From Pseudomonadota bacterium (GTDB lineage Bacteria; Myxococcota_A; UBA9160; SZUA-336): a stretch of 62,851 bases of DNA. Numbering within the stretch: position 1 is the first letter of the stretch; every line of letters starts with the position of its first letter. Where the stretch lies: positions 1 to 62,851 of the forward strand of contig QJZC01000001.1 of the NCBI GenBank assembly GCA_003247575.1. Direction: 5' to 3'. Positions 1 through 9,016 of the stretch are shown piece after piece. The position numbers and the translations under genes are program-made. The notes below the pieces were generated by a model. It was not told the origin of the DNA. It saw nothing but the letters and a program-made list of their open reading frames with translations, and ran no database searches.

Positions 1-2
1 CA

Positions 3-476
3 CTTTCCAGGCTACGCCCTGATGGGGACTCGATCAAACGGAACGATCAAGAAGCCCACGAGCTGATCGAAATCTTTCGAGAGCTGGTCCAAGTCAACCA
101 CCAGGCGCGGGGTGGAGATCCCGTGAGCCTCGCCATGCAGCGAGCGCGCGACCTGATCGAGCAGGGTTCCTACTGGGAGGCACTGTGTGCCCTCGGGCAG
201 GACCGGGCTCGGATCGGAGACCACCCGCAGCTGCTTCTCGGCCTCGGGGTGGCTTCGTTCCACCTGGGAAATCCAGATCGCGCCTTCGAGCTTCTGCGCG
301 ATGCGCATGCCCTCTCGCCGCTCGATGCCGACATCGCCGTCAGCCTCGCACTGGCGGCAGAGAAGATCGGTCGCCTGCCTGAGCTCGCATCAGTGCTCGA
401 ACCAGTCGCACGCGCATTTCCCGACGATTCCGAGCTCGCGCGGCTGCGCGACCTGGCGCTGCGCGCATCGCGCTAG
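3..476 (+). CDS. C-terminal part of a TPR-like repeat protein (5' end outside window)
   Basis: The frame is open from the left edge to a TAG at 474-476, giving 157 visible residues; the true start lies upstream, so the internal ATG at 135 and GTG at 123 are not needed. The visible part is helical and alternates small and hydrophobic residues in TPR fashion (for example GVASFHLGNPDRAFELL, then SLALAAEKIGRLPEL). This fits the tail of a TPR-containing protein. The next gene is a large glycosyltransferase on the opposite strand, converging with a 50-bp gap. A TPR tail on a glycosyltransferase or a secretion/assembly factor would fit that setting, but the missing N-terminus prevents a functional call. 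TPR assignment is by eye only. Confidence 0.6.
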   Translation, partial: LSRLRPDGDSIKRNDQEAHELIEIFRELVQVNHQARGGDPVSLAMQRARDLIEQGSYWEALCALGQDRARIGDHPQLLLGLGVASFHLGNPDRAFELLRDAHALSPLDADIAVSLALAAEKIGRLPELASVLEPVARAFPDDSELARLRDLALRASR

Positions 477-526
477 CACGCATCCGCCGCGGCACCGTGT
501 CGACATTGGCGAATCGCCCGCCGCAA

Positions 527-2614
527 CTACAACTGCTTGAGACGCACGGCGAACCGCTCGGCGGCTTCGTCGAGAGACAGGCTCCGACAGACACGCTCTC
601 CCCATGCAAGCACGCAGACATCGTTCGGCCAACTCTCCGGATCGGGGGGCGCCGTCGCGATCGCATCCCAGTCGTACCTTGCGAGAGAACGCGACAGCTC
701 CGCCGCACCTTGCCAACGCGCTCGATCGTCGGGGTCTCGGAACGGGGTCAGCACGCGCGCCCGGCCCTCGACGTCCGTCGTCCGGACGGCCAGACCGACA
801 CGCTCCAAGATCGGGATCTCGTCAGGAAGCCTGGTGGTTCCCCAGCGATCGAGGAACCGCGCCAGATTCGTTGAATCGTGGTCCTTCCGGCCTGGGCTCT
901 GCTCCTCTCGATGAATCAGACAGCTCTCGGGTTGGTAGACGACACGCATTCCTCGTGCTCGCGCGCGCAGACACAGATCTACGTCCTCGAAGCCATTTCG
1001 ATAACGCTCGTCGAATCCCTGGAGAGCCTGGAAGAGCTGACGCCGGATCAACATACAGGCGCCGGTCACGGCATTGTACTCACGCCGCTCGCAGGCTGCG
1101 GGGAATCCCTCCGGCGCAGAACGATACAAGTTGTATGGAATGCCGTCCGGTACCGAGAAGGCGATACCTGCGTGTTGGATCGTGCGATCGGGATACAGGA
1201 GGCGCGATCCGACGATCCCCACATCTGAGTGACCACAAAGCTCGCTCACCAAGGGCTCGAGCCATCCCGGTTCGGGGACCGTATCGTTGTTCAGGAAGAG
1301 GAGCAGATCTCCTCGGGAGACGGCCGCACCCGCGTTGCACGCCGCCGCGAACCCCTGGTTCACGGGACGTCGCACCACCCTCACGCGCGCGTCCAGCGCC
1401 GCGAGCTCGTCCGCCGACCCGTCGGGAGATCCATCATCTACGAGGATGATCTCGGCATCCTCGAAGGCTCCGGTCGCCTCCAGGGCGCTGATGCAGTCTC
1501 GTGTGCAGTCGAGGCGTGTGTAGACCGGAACGATGATCGAACAACGCGGACGACGCGTATGACCTTTTCCAGACCGCGCGATCGACGCATACAGCTCGCT
1601 GACGAGCGGAGCACCGACATCCAAGGAGCGATAGCGGCGCACGAAAGCGGAAGCTCGATCCGCCAGCTTCCGACGCAACGCTTCGGACGTCAGCGCGTGC
1701 ATCAGGGACTCGGTCCAGGCCTCAGGTTCGTTGCCTACGAGAAGCCCGGTGACTCCGTGCTCGACCGAGTCACGGTAGGGGCGAATATCGGAGTAGATCC
1801 CCGGAATTCCGAGCGCCGACAGCTCGAGCCATTTGATATCGCTCTTGCAGCGATTGAAACGATGATCGCGCAGCGGGACCAATGCCAGATCGGCGCGGAT
1901 CGACGCCAGCTTCGCGGCGTAGAGGGTGTAATCAGGCTCCATGTCACACACTGTGGTCTGAGGAAGACTGGCCAAGAGTGGAGTCGAACACCCGAGCAGG
2001 GTCAGATGAATCCGATCGCCCAGCACCTCGATCGCATGCAGAATGGCAGGCTCGACCATCTCGAGATCCTCGATGTGCGTAGGTGTTCCTGCATACAGTA
2101 GGTGAATTGCTCGCTGGGTCCCTGCACCACTCGGCGTGCTCGGTGTGCGAGAGAAGAGTCTTGTATCCACATAGTTGTGCAGAACATGGATCGTTCGGTT
2201 CAGATCCGAGAAGTACCGAGCCAGGGCGAACGTGCTCACGACGACCGCGTCTGCGCGTCGAATCAGGTCGACAATGTGCGGACCCGAGCGCCACGCGGAT
2301 TCACGATTGGGATTGCGATCGGTCAGCTCGGTGAGCAGATCGTCGAGTTCGAAGATGACGGGGACACCACTCGCCAGAAGCGCCTCCAGGAGTGGAGCGC
2401 TGAGCGCCATCGGAAAGAAGCGTTGCACGACGATCAGATCCGCCTCCTGGAGGTCGGACTGACAGCACGAGCGCTGACCGCCGTACTCTCGCACCCCCCA
2501 GAACAGCTCGAGTTCATCACTCGCAGCCTCGAGCGGCCGTACGAGACGGATCTGCGGACACGCGGCGTTCTGATCTTCGACCGACAGGATGGCCACACGC
2601 GTAGGTCGACGCAA
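527..2614 (-). CDS. two-domain glycosyltransferase (GT4-like + GT2)
   Basis: A 695-aa protein with two glycosyltransferase modules. Residues about 5-345 look like a GT-B (GT4/group 1-type) enzyme: FELDDLLTEL, VVSTFALARYF, and the donor-site-like stretch near SALGIPGIYSD. Residues about 355-600 are a GT-A family 2 domain: SIIVPVY, VDDGSPDG, the metal-site equivalent FLNNDT, and a rhamnosyltransferase-like VTGACMLIRR and GFDERY. Such fusions add successive sugars to surface polysaccharide or glycan chains on the cytoplasmic face; this is family knowledge. The start is taken as TTG at 2612-2614, because the frame upstream contains no ATG or GTG before its stop. The extra C-terminal about 90 residues are unassigned. 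The sugar specificity cannot be read from the sequence. Confidence 0.88.
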   Translation of the reverse strand: MRRPTRVAILSVEDQNAACPQIRLVRPLEAASDELELFWGVREYGGQRSCCQSDLQEADLIVVQRFFPMALSAPLLEALLASGVPVIFELDDLLTELTDRNPNRESAWRSGPHIVDLIRRADAVVVSTFALARYFSDLNRTIHVLHNYVDTRLFSRTPSTPSGAGTQRAIHLLYAGTPTHIEDLEMVEPAILHAIEVLGDRIHLTLLGCSTPLLASLPQTTVCDMEPDYTLYAAKLASIRADLALVPLRDHRFNRCKSDIKWLELSALGIPGIYSDIRPYRDSVEHGVTGLLVGNEPEAWTESLMHALTSEALRRKLADRASAFVRRYRSLDVGAPLVSELYASIARSGKGHTRRPRCSIIVPVYTRLDCTRDCISALEATGAFEDAEIILVDDGSPDGSADELAALDARVRVVRRPVNQGFAAACNAGAAVSRGDLLLFLNNDTVPEPGWLEPLVSELCGHSDVGIVGSRLLYPDRTIQHAGIAFSVPDGIPYNLYRSAPEGFPAACERREYNAVTGACMLIRRQLFQALQGFDERYRNGFEDVDLCLRARARGMRVVYQPESCLIHREEQSPGRKDHDSTNLARFLDRWGTTRLPDEIPILERVGLAVRTTDVEGRARVLTPFRDPDDRARWQGAAELSRSLARYDWDAIATAPPDPESWPNDVCVLAWGERVCRSLSLDEAAERFAVRLKQL

Positions 2615-2697
2615 GCTGCGATCTCCCGTGGGGGAGTCGGGCTGCTGACTCGGATCGGCACGTCCTCGGACAGCTTTAGCACGGGGCTACTGCCCGC

Positions 2698-2859
2698 TCA
2701 GCAGAGGGAGAACGGACGATCGAGGTGGAAGAAGGATTCACAGCCATCGTCCGTGATGTAGATCGTGTCCGAGATTCCGCAGGTCTTGTCACCCTGAACT
2801 CCCCAGAGCCAGGGAATGATGTGCAGGGTCATGCCCGGCTTCAGGATGGTGGCATCCCC
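2698..2859 (-). pseudogene. C-terminal remnant of an M24 (Xaa-Pro peptidase / ectoine hydrolase-like) protein
   Basis: Reading leftwards from about 2859 to the TGA at 2698-2700 gives a well-formed protein tail of about 53 residues, including LKPGMTLHIIPWLWGV and ISDTIYITDDGCESFF. It closely resembles the last beta-strands of pita-bread M24 enzymes, where PGM..H..P is followed by a glu-rich strand and a terminal 'T..G.E.L'. An in-frame stop at 2875-2877 lies just upstream, and nothing further upstream continues the family. Most of the gene (about 330 residues and the metal ligands) is therefore missing. I read it as a deletion scar between the glycosyltransferase and the di-heme oxidoreductase. 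The family call rests on motif memory. Confidence 0.6.
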
Positions 2860-2997
2860 AGGGCACCAGGGCGTTCAGAGCATCTGAAAACGTGCACGAT
2901 ACACCAGAAGTGCAATCACCGTGTCACACCGCATTCGCCGAACACCGAGCCCTACGAGTTCGCGGGCACGACGGCGCCGAAGACTCGCTGGCCCAAC

Positions 2998-3033
2998 GCA
3001 AAACGAGTGGCTCGCTGGCGCGAGCCACTCGTT
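2998..3033 (-). terminator. Rho-independent terminator of the di-heme oxidoreductase gene
   Basis: Arms 3002-3015 and 3020-3033 form a perfect 14-bp stem (AACGAGTGGCTCGC with its complement) closed by a 4-base loop. Read leftwards, the stem runs into a short T tract. It sits 53 bp after the end of the leftward gene at 3086. Confidence 0.8.
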
Positions 3034-3085
3034 CTCTAAGGTATCCAGGAGTTCGCGAAAGCGCGGACTCAGATCTGGGCGACTT

Positions 3086-4696
3086 TTACTCGCTGCTCGG
3101 GAAGAACAGGACCAGATTGTCGAGGAAGGCCAACACGTCCGCCTGCCCCTCGGTGCTCAGAGCACGGAACTGATCGCGCGAGTCAGCGGCTTCCCCACCG
3201 TGCTCGATGATCGCCTCTTCGATGGTCGTGGCGCGGCCATCGTGGAGATAGGGAGACGTGCTCCCCACACCCCAGAGCGCTTCCGTCAGGAATACGGTCT
3301 CCGACACCTGGACGGCCGGGTTCAGGGGCTCTGGTGTGGCAATCGAGTCGGCCAGTGCGGCTCCCATCTCGTGCCGCTTGAAGTCCGTGAAGGCGCGCGC
3401 GATGGCGCCCCCGTCGGAGCCAGCCTCGAGGCTACCCAGTCGGGTCACGATGCGACCCCGGACCGAGATCACGTTGTCGGGCTGATCCCGGGTCAGATCG
3501 AACGTGAGCGGATTGGCGGGATCCACCTGCTCGGCAACACGAGGATCGACACCGAAGTCGAAGCGGAAGCCTTCCAAGGGGCTGGGCTCAGCGAAGATCA
3601 CGCCGTCGAGCTGCACCTGTGGCATGTGGCAGTCCGCACATCCGATCTGAGCGAAGGTCGCCTCTCCGCGGCCGATCTGCTGCCGATCCTCGGGCAACAG
3701 CTCAGGCAGGCCCAGCGAGCCGACGGTCAACAAACCAGCGAAGCCCGCACGCGAGAGCAGGAAACGGCGCAGATCGTCGAGCTCGACCAGGGTCGTGGGC
3801 CGCGGCTGCGCAGCCAGATAGACGGTCATCGCCGAAACGTCCTCGACGAAGATCTCGTCGGTCACTCCATCGGCATCGCTGTCCACACCGGGACCCGCGA
3901 ACTCCGTCGGAGTCATGCCCAGCTCGTTGTGGAACGCCGCCGCGTTGAAGAGTCGCAGGGCTGCAACCGTACCCTTCCAACCGAAGGGCTTCACGACGAG
4001 GTCGGCATCGACTCCGATCACACCCGACGCGTCGATCTGGGCGTCCGGGCAACCCATCGGACTGACCGAGATGGAGCCGAAGCTGATGCCCTTACTCGTG
4101 AGCGGTGCGGTGACGACCTGCATGTCGCTGCACGCGGATGCCACGGCAGTGTCCCGAATCGCAAACAGATCGCGCGTGATCTCCTCTGCACCGACCTGGA
4201 TGGCCCCGGGTGCAAACAGGTGCGGAGGATTGCGCGTCACGAAGTTCTTCGGGTCGGCGACTCCGCGGAGCCCGACGAGATCCTGGACGTTGTTGGAGTT
4301 GACGGGCCCAGAACCGTCCCCCGCGCCTCCGATCTCGGCACCCAGATGGCAGTCGGCACAGGACTGCGCGTTCGGGCCGGTCTGACGCGGCGGGACGATG
4401 TCGGCGTAGCCATCGAGATCGAAACGTGGAGTGCGCGTGAAGCGCTGCCCGGTCCCGAAGCTCGCCCCCACACCATCGACGGCGTTGAACTGGGTCTCGA
4501 ACAGCTCGTCGCCGCAATCGAAGATCTCGTTGAAGTCGCGAGCGGCGATTTGCTCGTCGCAGTGTTCGATTGCGCCAGGCACGTTGGCCGCGACGTCCGC
4601 GAGATCGTCAGGATTGGTCACCTCCGCGCTCGCGTGAGTCGCGAACAGTAACGGAACCGAGATACAAAGAACGTGTCTAAAGAATGGGTACACCAT
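3086..4696 (-). CDS. secreted di-heme oxidoreductase (DHOR, DUF1111 family; putative peroxidase)
   Basis: A 536-aa protein with an N-terminal signal peptide (hydrophobic to about residue 24, ending THASA) and two c-type heme sites, CADCH at 113-117 and CADCH at 353-357. It also has the family's C-terminal block with SPYLHDGRA and an adjacent glutamate-rich helix. This is the two-heme thiol-oxidoreductase/cytochrome-c-peroxidase-like family exported to the periplasm, where it is thought to transfer electrons to peroxide or other oxidants; the physiological substrate is usually unknown. Length fits the family. It is a monocistronic leftward gene with its own strong hairpin terminator at 2998-3033. 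No cytochrome maturation or MauG partner is adjacent. Confidence 0.88.
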   Translation of the reverse strand: MVYPFFRHVLCISVPLLFATHASAEVTNPDDLADVAANVPGAIEHCDEQIAARDFNEIFDCGDELFETQFNAVDGVGASFGTGQRFTRTPRFDLDGYADIVPPRQTGPNAQSCADCHLGAEIGGAGDGSGPVNSNNVQDLVGLRGVADPKNFVTRNPPHLFAPGAIQVGAEEITRDLFAIRDTAVASACSDMQVVTAPLTSKGISFGSISVSPMGCPDAQIDASGVIGVDADLVVKPFGWKGTVAALRLFNAAAFHNELGMTPTEFAGPGVDSDADGVTDEIFVEDVSAMTVYLAAQPRPTTLVELDDLRRFLLSRAGFAGLLTVGSLGLPELLPEDRQQIGRGEATFAQIGCADCHMPQVQLDGVIFAEPSPLEGFRFDFGVDPRVAEQVDPANPLTFDLTRDQPDNVISVRGRIVTRLGSLEAGSDGGAIARAFTDFKRHEMGAALADSIATPEPLNPAVQVSETVFLTEALWGVGSTSPYLHDGRATTIEEAIIEHGGEAADSRDQFRALSTEGQADVLAFLDNLVLFFPSSE

Positions 4697-4937
4697 TCAG
4701 CTTGCCCCTATTGAATGATTTACTCGTAGTTGAACCAGGTGAGATCAGCTCAGAAGGAACTCTGGTCGGGCAAGCGTTGCAGAACATTGGCCGCAGATCT
4801 TCGAATTGACTCGTTGTTCATGTAGTTTTCATCTGAATCAGCTAGGCGCAGCTCTGCAATATCGCAACGTAACGTTTTTTCCGAAGCCTCCACAGGACGG
4901 CTCACGGCACACAGACGCGCGTGATACGATCGCTCGC

Positions 4938-5573
4938 ATGATCACGATTCATCACCTCGGCGTCTCGCAATCCGACCGCATCGTCTGGCTCATGGAAGAG
5001 TTGGGGCTTCCGTACGCACTCGAGTGGTACGACCGAGATCCCGCGACCGGCCTGGCGCCGCCCGAGTACCTGGCGCTTCATCCTGCTGCGACCGCACCCG
5101 TCATCACCGATGGCCAGACAGTGCTCACGGAATCCGCCGTGATCGTCGAGTACATCTGCCACCGCTATGCAGATGGGCGCCTCACCGTGCGACCGGACCA
5201 GCCGAACTACCCCGACTACCTGTACTGGATGCATTTCAACAACAACGTGCTGGGCCTCTTCTTCGCACGCTTGGCACTCGGTGCGGCCGAGTCCGCGCAC
5301 GCAGAGCGGATCGGTGGATTCATCGCGCGGCGCCATGATCGCTATTACGGCCATCTCGATACCCGTTTGGGCGAGTCGGAGTATCTCGCCGGCCCCGAGC
5401 TCACCTGCGCCGACATCATGGTCACGTTCAACCTGACGTCACTCGGCCGCTTCGGGGGCCCTGGCATCGAAGGCTTGCCCAACGTCGCGGCCTACCTGGA
5501 GCGCATTCGCAAGCGCCCCGCCTACGCAAAGGCCATGTCGATTGCAGGCCCCACCGCGACCCGGCCGAGTTGA
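4938..5573 (+). CDS. glutathione S-transferase family protein
   Basis: A 211-aa cytosolic protein with the two-domain GST layout. The thioredoxin-like N-terminal domain (residues 1-80) ends in the glutathione-binding turn TESAVIVEYI; the helical C-terminal domain carries YLAGPELTCADIM, the standard N-capping box of GST C-domains. The start is ATG 4938 because homologous sequence begins at MITIHHLGVS; a longer reading from 4806 adds 44 residues unlike the family. The N-terminal catalytic residue is probably the serine of GVSQSDR. Members conjugate glutathione to electrophiles or reduce peroxides. No operon partner: the gene is flanked upstream by a divergent heme protein and downstream by a gene-poor stretch. 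Confidence 0.87.
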   Translation: MITIHHLGVSQSDRIVWLMEELGLPYALEWYDRDPATGLAPPEYLALHPAATAPVITDGQTVLTESAVIVEYICHRYADGRLTVRPDQPNYPDYLYWMHFNNNVLGLFFARLALGAAESAHAERIGGFIARRHDRYYGHLDTRLGESEYLAGPELTCADIMVTFNLTSLGRFGGPGIEGLPNVAAYLERIRKRPAYAKAMSIAGPTATRPS

Positions 5574-6395
5574 ATCGCACGCCCACGCATCGCTGCGTCC
5601 ACAGCATCGCTCCGCGCGTCTAGGGTCATTGCAGATGTCCGCTATCTGTCTGGGCAAACGCGCGCAGCGTGGCGACATAATCGAGTCGACTCCTGGCGAT
5701 GAACAGCTTCTCCGAACCCGCCCGGAGCCAGAGGAGACTCGAGATGCACTGGCGGACGCCCCGACGCGAACCTGCTCTCCCCGACTTGCTGCCGTGCGAG
5801 CTCAATCCCTCAGGCGCTGAGATTGCTCCCGTTCCCGAAGCTCGAACGAGCGCGCGTGCGCTTCCGCCGATTCCTGGCAGGAAGTCCCCCACCCGTAGGA
5901 TCTGTCGGATCCGCCCTGCACGCTGGCTGATCACCGGCCTGATTCTCTGGCTGGCCGGAATCGCGCCGCAGACCGCATCTGCTGCATCGGAATGCTTCCG
6001 GGTTTTGCATCTGACCGCCGTAGCCGCTCGAGAGTCGTCCTCTTCCATCGCAAGCTCGGTATCAAACCCGAGATGTGGCGCAGCCGTGATGGGCATCACC
6101 TGCCGACACTCCCGCACCCAACGCCGAGCGCATCCCACGGAACACAGCCAGGGGAACCACGCCCCCTTCTAAGGGAATCGCTCACATCACGGACTGTGCC
6201 CAAAACCGGCGGTCGGCTCGCAAACTGCTTGCGGGCCGACCGCCTCCCATGCGCAGCCAGCAACGGCGAAATCTCGCAGGCGGTCTCGATGCAGCTTCCT
6301 CTCGTCCGACGCTCTCGGAGCGACACCTCGATGGGGCCAAGCTCGACGTGAGCCTGGCCGATGTGTGTAGAGGATCTCGTTCGGAGGTGAGAAAG
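5574..6395. other. gene-poor stretch (822 bp) with one weak ORF and a strong hairpin
   Basis: No convincing gene. A rightward frame 5699-6172 (157 aa) contains one hydrophobic run (WLITGLILWLAGIAPQTA) that looks like a signal peptide at residues about 77-97, but its flanks are low-quality sequence. A leftward frame ending at 5626 has a protein-like tail (EKLFIARSRLDYVATLRAF) without any recognisable family. Either could be a decayed gene. The 16-bp hairpin at 6208-6244 is listed separately. Confidence 0.4.
6208..6244 (-). terminator. terminator-like hairpin without an assigned gene
   Basis: Arms 6208-6223 and 6229-6244 pair over 16 positions (one T-G wobble) around a 5-base loop. Read leftwards the stem is followed within two bases by four Ts (6202-6205 complement). 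Both neighbouring genes read rightwards, so its orientation is unexplained. It may be a relic of a lost leftward gene or a structured leader. Confidence 0.45.
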
Positions 6396-7010
6396 ATGGC
6401 ACCGCACCGACTGCTCGTGCACTTCCGAGACCGAAGCGTGCGACGCATGAGCCGCCTGCTGCACACACTCGACCAGGACCTGGCCCCGCTCGACGCGAAG
6501 CTGCTCGACGTCGAGCTGATCGAACAGGCCGACCCCCGGGACTTCATGGACAAGTTCCTCGCGTTCCACCACGAGCTGCATCTCGAGCGCATCCTGCAGA
6601 TACGCACGCGTGCGCTGGATCGCGACGTACGTATCCTGCTCCCGATGGACGCGAACCCGCTCTGGCCGTACAGCGTCGAGATCGATCTTGCGGTCCCCTC
6701 GCTGTGCACGGCGGTGTACGAGCAGGGATTCGTACGCAAGCGCTGGGTGACGGCGCCGAAGAACGACGATCTCGCCGCCAGCCTGCGGAGCCTCCAGCTG
6801 CCCAAGGTGCAATGGACCGGGAGTAATCTCGTCAGCAAGCACAAGCTACGCCGGGCGTTCGAACTGATCCCGCGCGAGGGTGCGGGCGCGACGTGGCACG
6901 TACACTCCTACTACTCGAGAAGCATGCTGGGCGCTCGGCGCGCCCAGGCAGCGAGCTTCCTCGGGGCAGTGCCCCAGGTCGAGGAGGTCCTGGCGCGGTA
7001 CGGGCGCTGA
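6396..7010 (+). CDS. conserved-looking protein of unknown function
   Basis: A 204-aa soluble protein. ATG 6396 is chosen because GGAGG sits nine bases upstream and the protein reads convincingly from there (MAPHRLLVHF); a longer frame from 6249 has composition typical of non-coding sequence. It has a tryptophan/tyrosine-rich core (LPMDANPLWPYSVEIDLA; TWHVHSYYSRSML) and no signal peptide, membrane segment or motif I recognise. It precedes the sulfur-dioxygenase-like gene by 129 bp on the same strand, so co-transcription is possible but not shown. Real gene likely; function unknown. Confidence 0.65.
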   Translation: MAPHRLLVHFRDRSVRRMSRLLHTLDQDLAPLDAKLLDVELIEQADPRDFMDKFLAFHHELHLERILQIRTRALDRDVRILLPMDANPLWPYSVEIDLAVPSLCTAVYEQGFVRKRWVTAPKNDDLAASLRSLQLPKVQWTGSNLVSKHKLRRAFELIPREGAGATWHVHSYYSRSMLGARRAQAASFLGAVPQVEEVLARYGR

Positions 7011-7139
7011 GGGGCCCGCGGACGCGCACGCGCGGCGAAGCCAGCGCTCGCCCCGAGTCCTCGAGGCGGGACGGGGGCGGTCCAGGGTGCATCGAAACCT
7101 CGTACGAGAGTCGCTACTCTGAGCCGAGCGGGAGCCGGC

Positions 7140-8003
7140 ATGCAGATTCAGCACTTCTTCGAGGCGAGCTCCGGGACACTTTGCTACGTCGTACACGACG
7201 GACGTGTCGGTATCGTCATTGACCCTGTACGCGATTACGACGCGCGCAGCGGACGTACTTCGTGGCGCTCCTCTGAGCTCGTAGCCGCCTACGTGGACCG
7301 ACTCGGGTTGCAGGTACCGTACGTGATCGACACGCACGCGCACGCCGATCACATGACGGGGCTTCCCTACTTTCGCGAGCGCTACGGAGCAGCCCGGGTC
7401 ACCGGCTCACGGGTGGGCGAAGTCCAGACTCGTTTTCGCGACTTCTACCATCTGGGCGCGGACTTCCCTACGGACGGGAGCCAGTTCGACCTGCTGATCG
7501 AAGAGGGAATGACACTCCGCTTCGGAGACCTCTCGCTGCGCGCCTTGCATACGCCCGGGCACACCCCCGCGCATATGTCCTGGAGCATCGCAGACGTGGT
7601 CTTCCTGGGCGATACGCTGTTCATGCCAGACTACGGCGCAGCGCGATGTGACTTTCCGGGCGGCTCGGCAAGCGCTCTCTACGACTCGATTCAGCGTTTG
7701 TACGCATTGCCGGCCGAGACCCGGCTGCTCGTCTGCCATGACTATCAGCCCGGCGGTCGCGCCCTCGCCTTCGAATCCAGTGTCGCCGAGCAAGCTCGCC
7801 ACAACGTGCAGATCCGAGCCGAGACGACGCGGGAAGAGTTCGTGGAGCTACGTGAGAAGCGGGATGGCGAACTCCCCGCGCCGGCGCTGCTCCTGGCTGC
7901 GATGCAGGTCAACATTCGCGCCGGAGAGCTTCCCGAGCCCGAGGGCGATGGTCGAGTGTACTTGAGGATCCCGGTCAATGCGCTGGGCCGTGCGGACGAC
8001 TGA
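7140..8003 (+). CDS. MBL-fold hydrolase, ETHE1/persulfide (sulfur) dioxygenase-like
   Basis: A 287-aa metallo-beta-lactamase-fold protein. Metal-binding motifs are intact: THAHADH at residues 65-71, HTPGH at 137-141, GDTLF with the bridging aspartate near 158, and a late histidine in VCHDYQPGG. The segment after the bridging aspartate (ARCDFPGG followed by a Leu-Tyr-rich helix) is typical of ETHE1-like sulfur dioxygenases and their Blh relatives. These oxidise glutathione persulfide to sulfite in the cytoplasm. The following gene, 78 bp downstream, is a TauE/SafE transporter, which fits export of the sulfite produced. There is no fused rhodanese domain. A glyoxalase II-like role is an alternative. 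Confidence 0.82.
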   Translation: MQIQHFFEASSGTLCYVVHDGRVGIVIDPVRDYDARSGRTSWRSSELVAAYVDRLGLQVPYVIDTHAHADHMTGLPYFRERYGAARVTGSRVGEVQTRFRDFYHLGADFPTDGSQFDLLIEEGMTLRFGDLSLRALHTPGHTPAHMSWSIADVVFLGDTLFMPDYGAARCDFPGGSASALYDSIQRLYALPAETRLLVCHDYQPGGRALAFESSVAEQARHNVQIRAETTREEFVELREKRDGELPAPALLLAAMQVNIRAGELPEPEGDGRVYLRIPVNALGRADD

Positions 8004-8081
8004 GGCACCGCTGCCACACGAGTACGCACTCGCGAGACTCGTTCACGGCGAGACGAGCCCTCGGGCGGAGAGAGCCGCGCG

Positions 8082-8978
8082 ATGATGTGGATCGGGCTCT
8101 GCGCAGGCTTCGCGATGGGGGTCTTGGTCGGCTTCTTCGGAGGTGGCGGATCGATTCTCACCGTCCCGCTGCTCGTGTACGTTTTCGGCCTGCCGGCCCC
8201 CAACGCGATCGCGAGCTCTCTCGCGATCGTCGCACTGGTCAGTCTCTCTGGAGCACTTCACTATGCGCGCGCAGGCCTCGTCGACCTACGCGTCGCGCTG
8301 CTCTTCGGCGGAGCGGGCATGGTCGGAGCCTATGCGGGCGGACACATCGGCGCCTCACTCGACGGAAGACTTCTGCTGATGCTGTTTGCGGTCATGATGG
8401 GGAGCACCGCCTGGATGATGTGGCGCAGCAAGGGGCGGACGGCGGCGAGCACAGCACGCGCGTCTCGGGTACGACTGGCCGCGCACGGCCTCGGGGTCGG
8501 TGCGGTCGCCGGACTGGTGGGCGCCGGAGGAGGATTCCTGATCGTGCCCGCGCTCACCCTATGGGCCGGACTCCCCATCCGAGCTGCGATCGGCACATCG
8601 CTCGTGATCATCGTCCTGAACAGCGCCGCCGGCTTCGCGGGCTACGCTGGAAGAGTCACCGTTCCCTACGAGCTGGTGGCTGGTGTGAGCGCCATTGCGG
8701 TCCTGGGCTCGTTCGTCGGCGTGGGGCTCGCACGCAGAATCGAGCCCGGGTCGCTGCGTAAGAGCTTCGCAGGGTTCGTCGCCGTGATGGCGATCGTCAT
8801 TCTCGGGCAAGAGTTCCGGCAGTGGATCCAGGCGCTCGAGGAGGCGCTGCCGCATTCGATCCCCCAAGCGGTCTTCGCCATCGCGATGCTGGGCGTCGGC
8901 CTCCTGCTGGGCAGGACCGCACGGCTGAGTCCGAGCGAACCGACCGACGACGACGTATCGCAGGGAGCCGGGATCTGA
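8082..8978 (+). CDS. TauE/SafE-family sulfite/organosulfonate exporter
   Basis: A 298-aa integral membrane protein with about eight hydrophobic segments. It has the two internally repeated glycine-rich signatures of the family: GFFGGGGSILTVPLL near residue 20 and GLVGAGGGFLIVPAL near 147. Members move sulfite, sulfoacetate or related anions across the inner membrane. The C-terminal 20 residues are acidic and cytoplasmic-looking. It follows the sulfur-dioxygenase-like gene in the same direction, so the pair probably oxidises intracellular persulfide sulfur and exports the sulfite. ATG 8082 directly begins the first membrane helix. Confidence 0.88.
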   Translation: MMWIGLCAGFAMGVLVGFFGGGGSILTVPLLVYVFGLPAPNAIASSLAIVALVSLSGALHYARAGLVDLRVALLFGGAGMVGAYAGGHIGASLDGRLLLMLFAVMMGSTAWMMWRSKGRTAASTARASRVRLAAHGLGVGAVAGLVGAGGGFLIVPALTLWAGLPIRAAIGTSLVIIVLNSAAGFAGYAGRVTVPYELVAGVSAIAVLGSFVGVGLARRIEPGSLRKSFAGFVAVMAIVILGQEFRQWIQALEEALPHSIPQAVFAIAMLGVGLLLGRTARLSPSEPTDDDVSQGAGI

Positions 8979-9016
8979 AGAGTGCCCGAGCAGCCCGTTG
9001 ACCTGCAGACTCTCTC

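Noticed and set aside
2921..4651. 576-aa rightward open frame
   Set aside because: It is the antisense of the di-heme oxidoreductase, has no recognisable domain and has Arg/His-rich shadow composition. The leftward frame has signal peptide, two heme sites and a terminator.
5699..6172. 157-aa rightward frame with a hydrophobic run
   Set aside because: Only one signal-like segment in otherwise poor sequence, with the hydrophobic run in mid-protein and no ribosome binding site; kept only as a remark in the gap entry.
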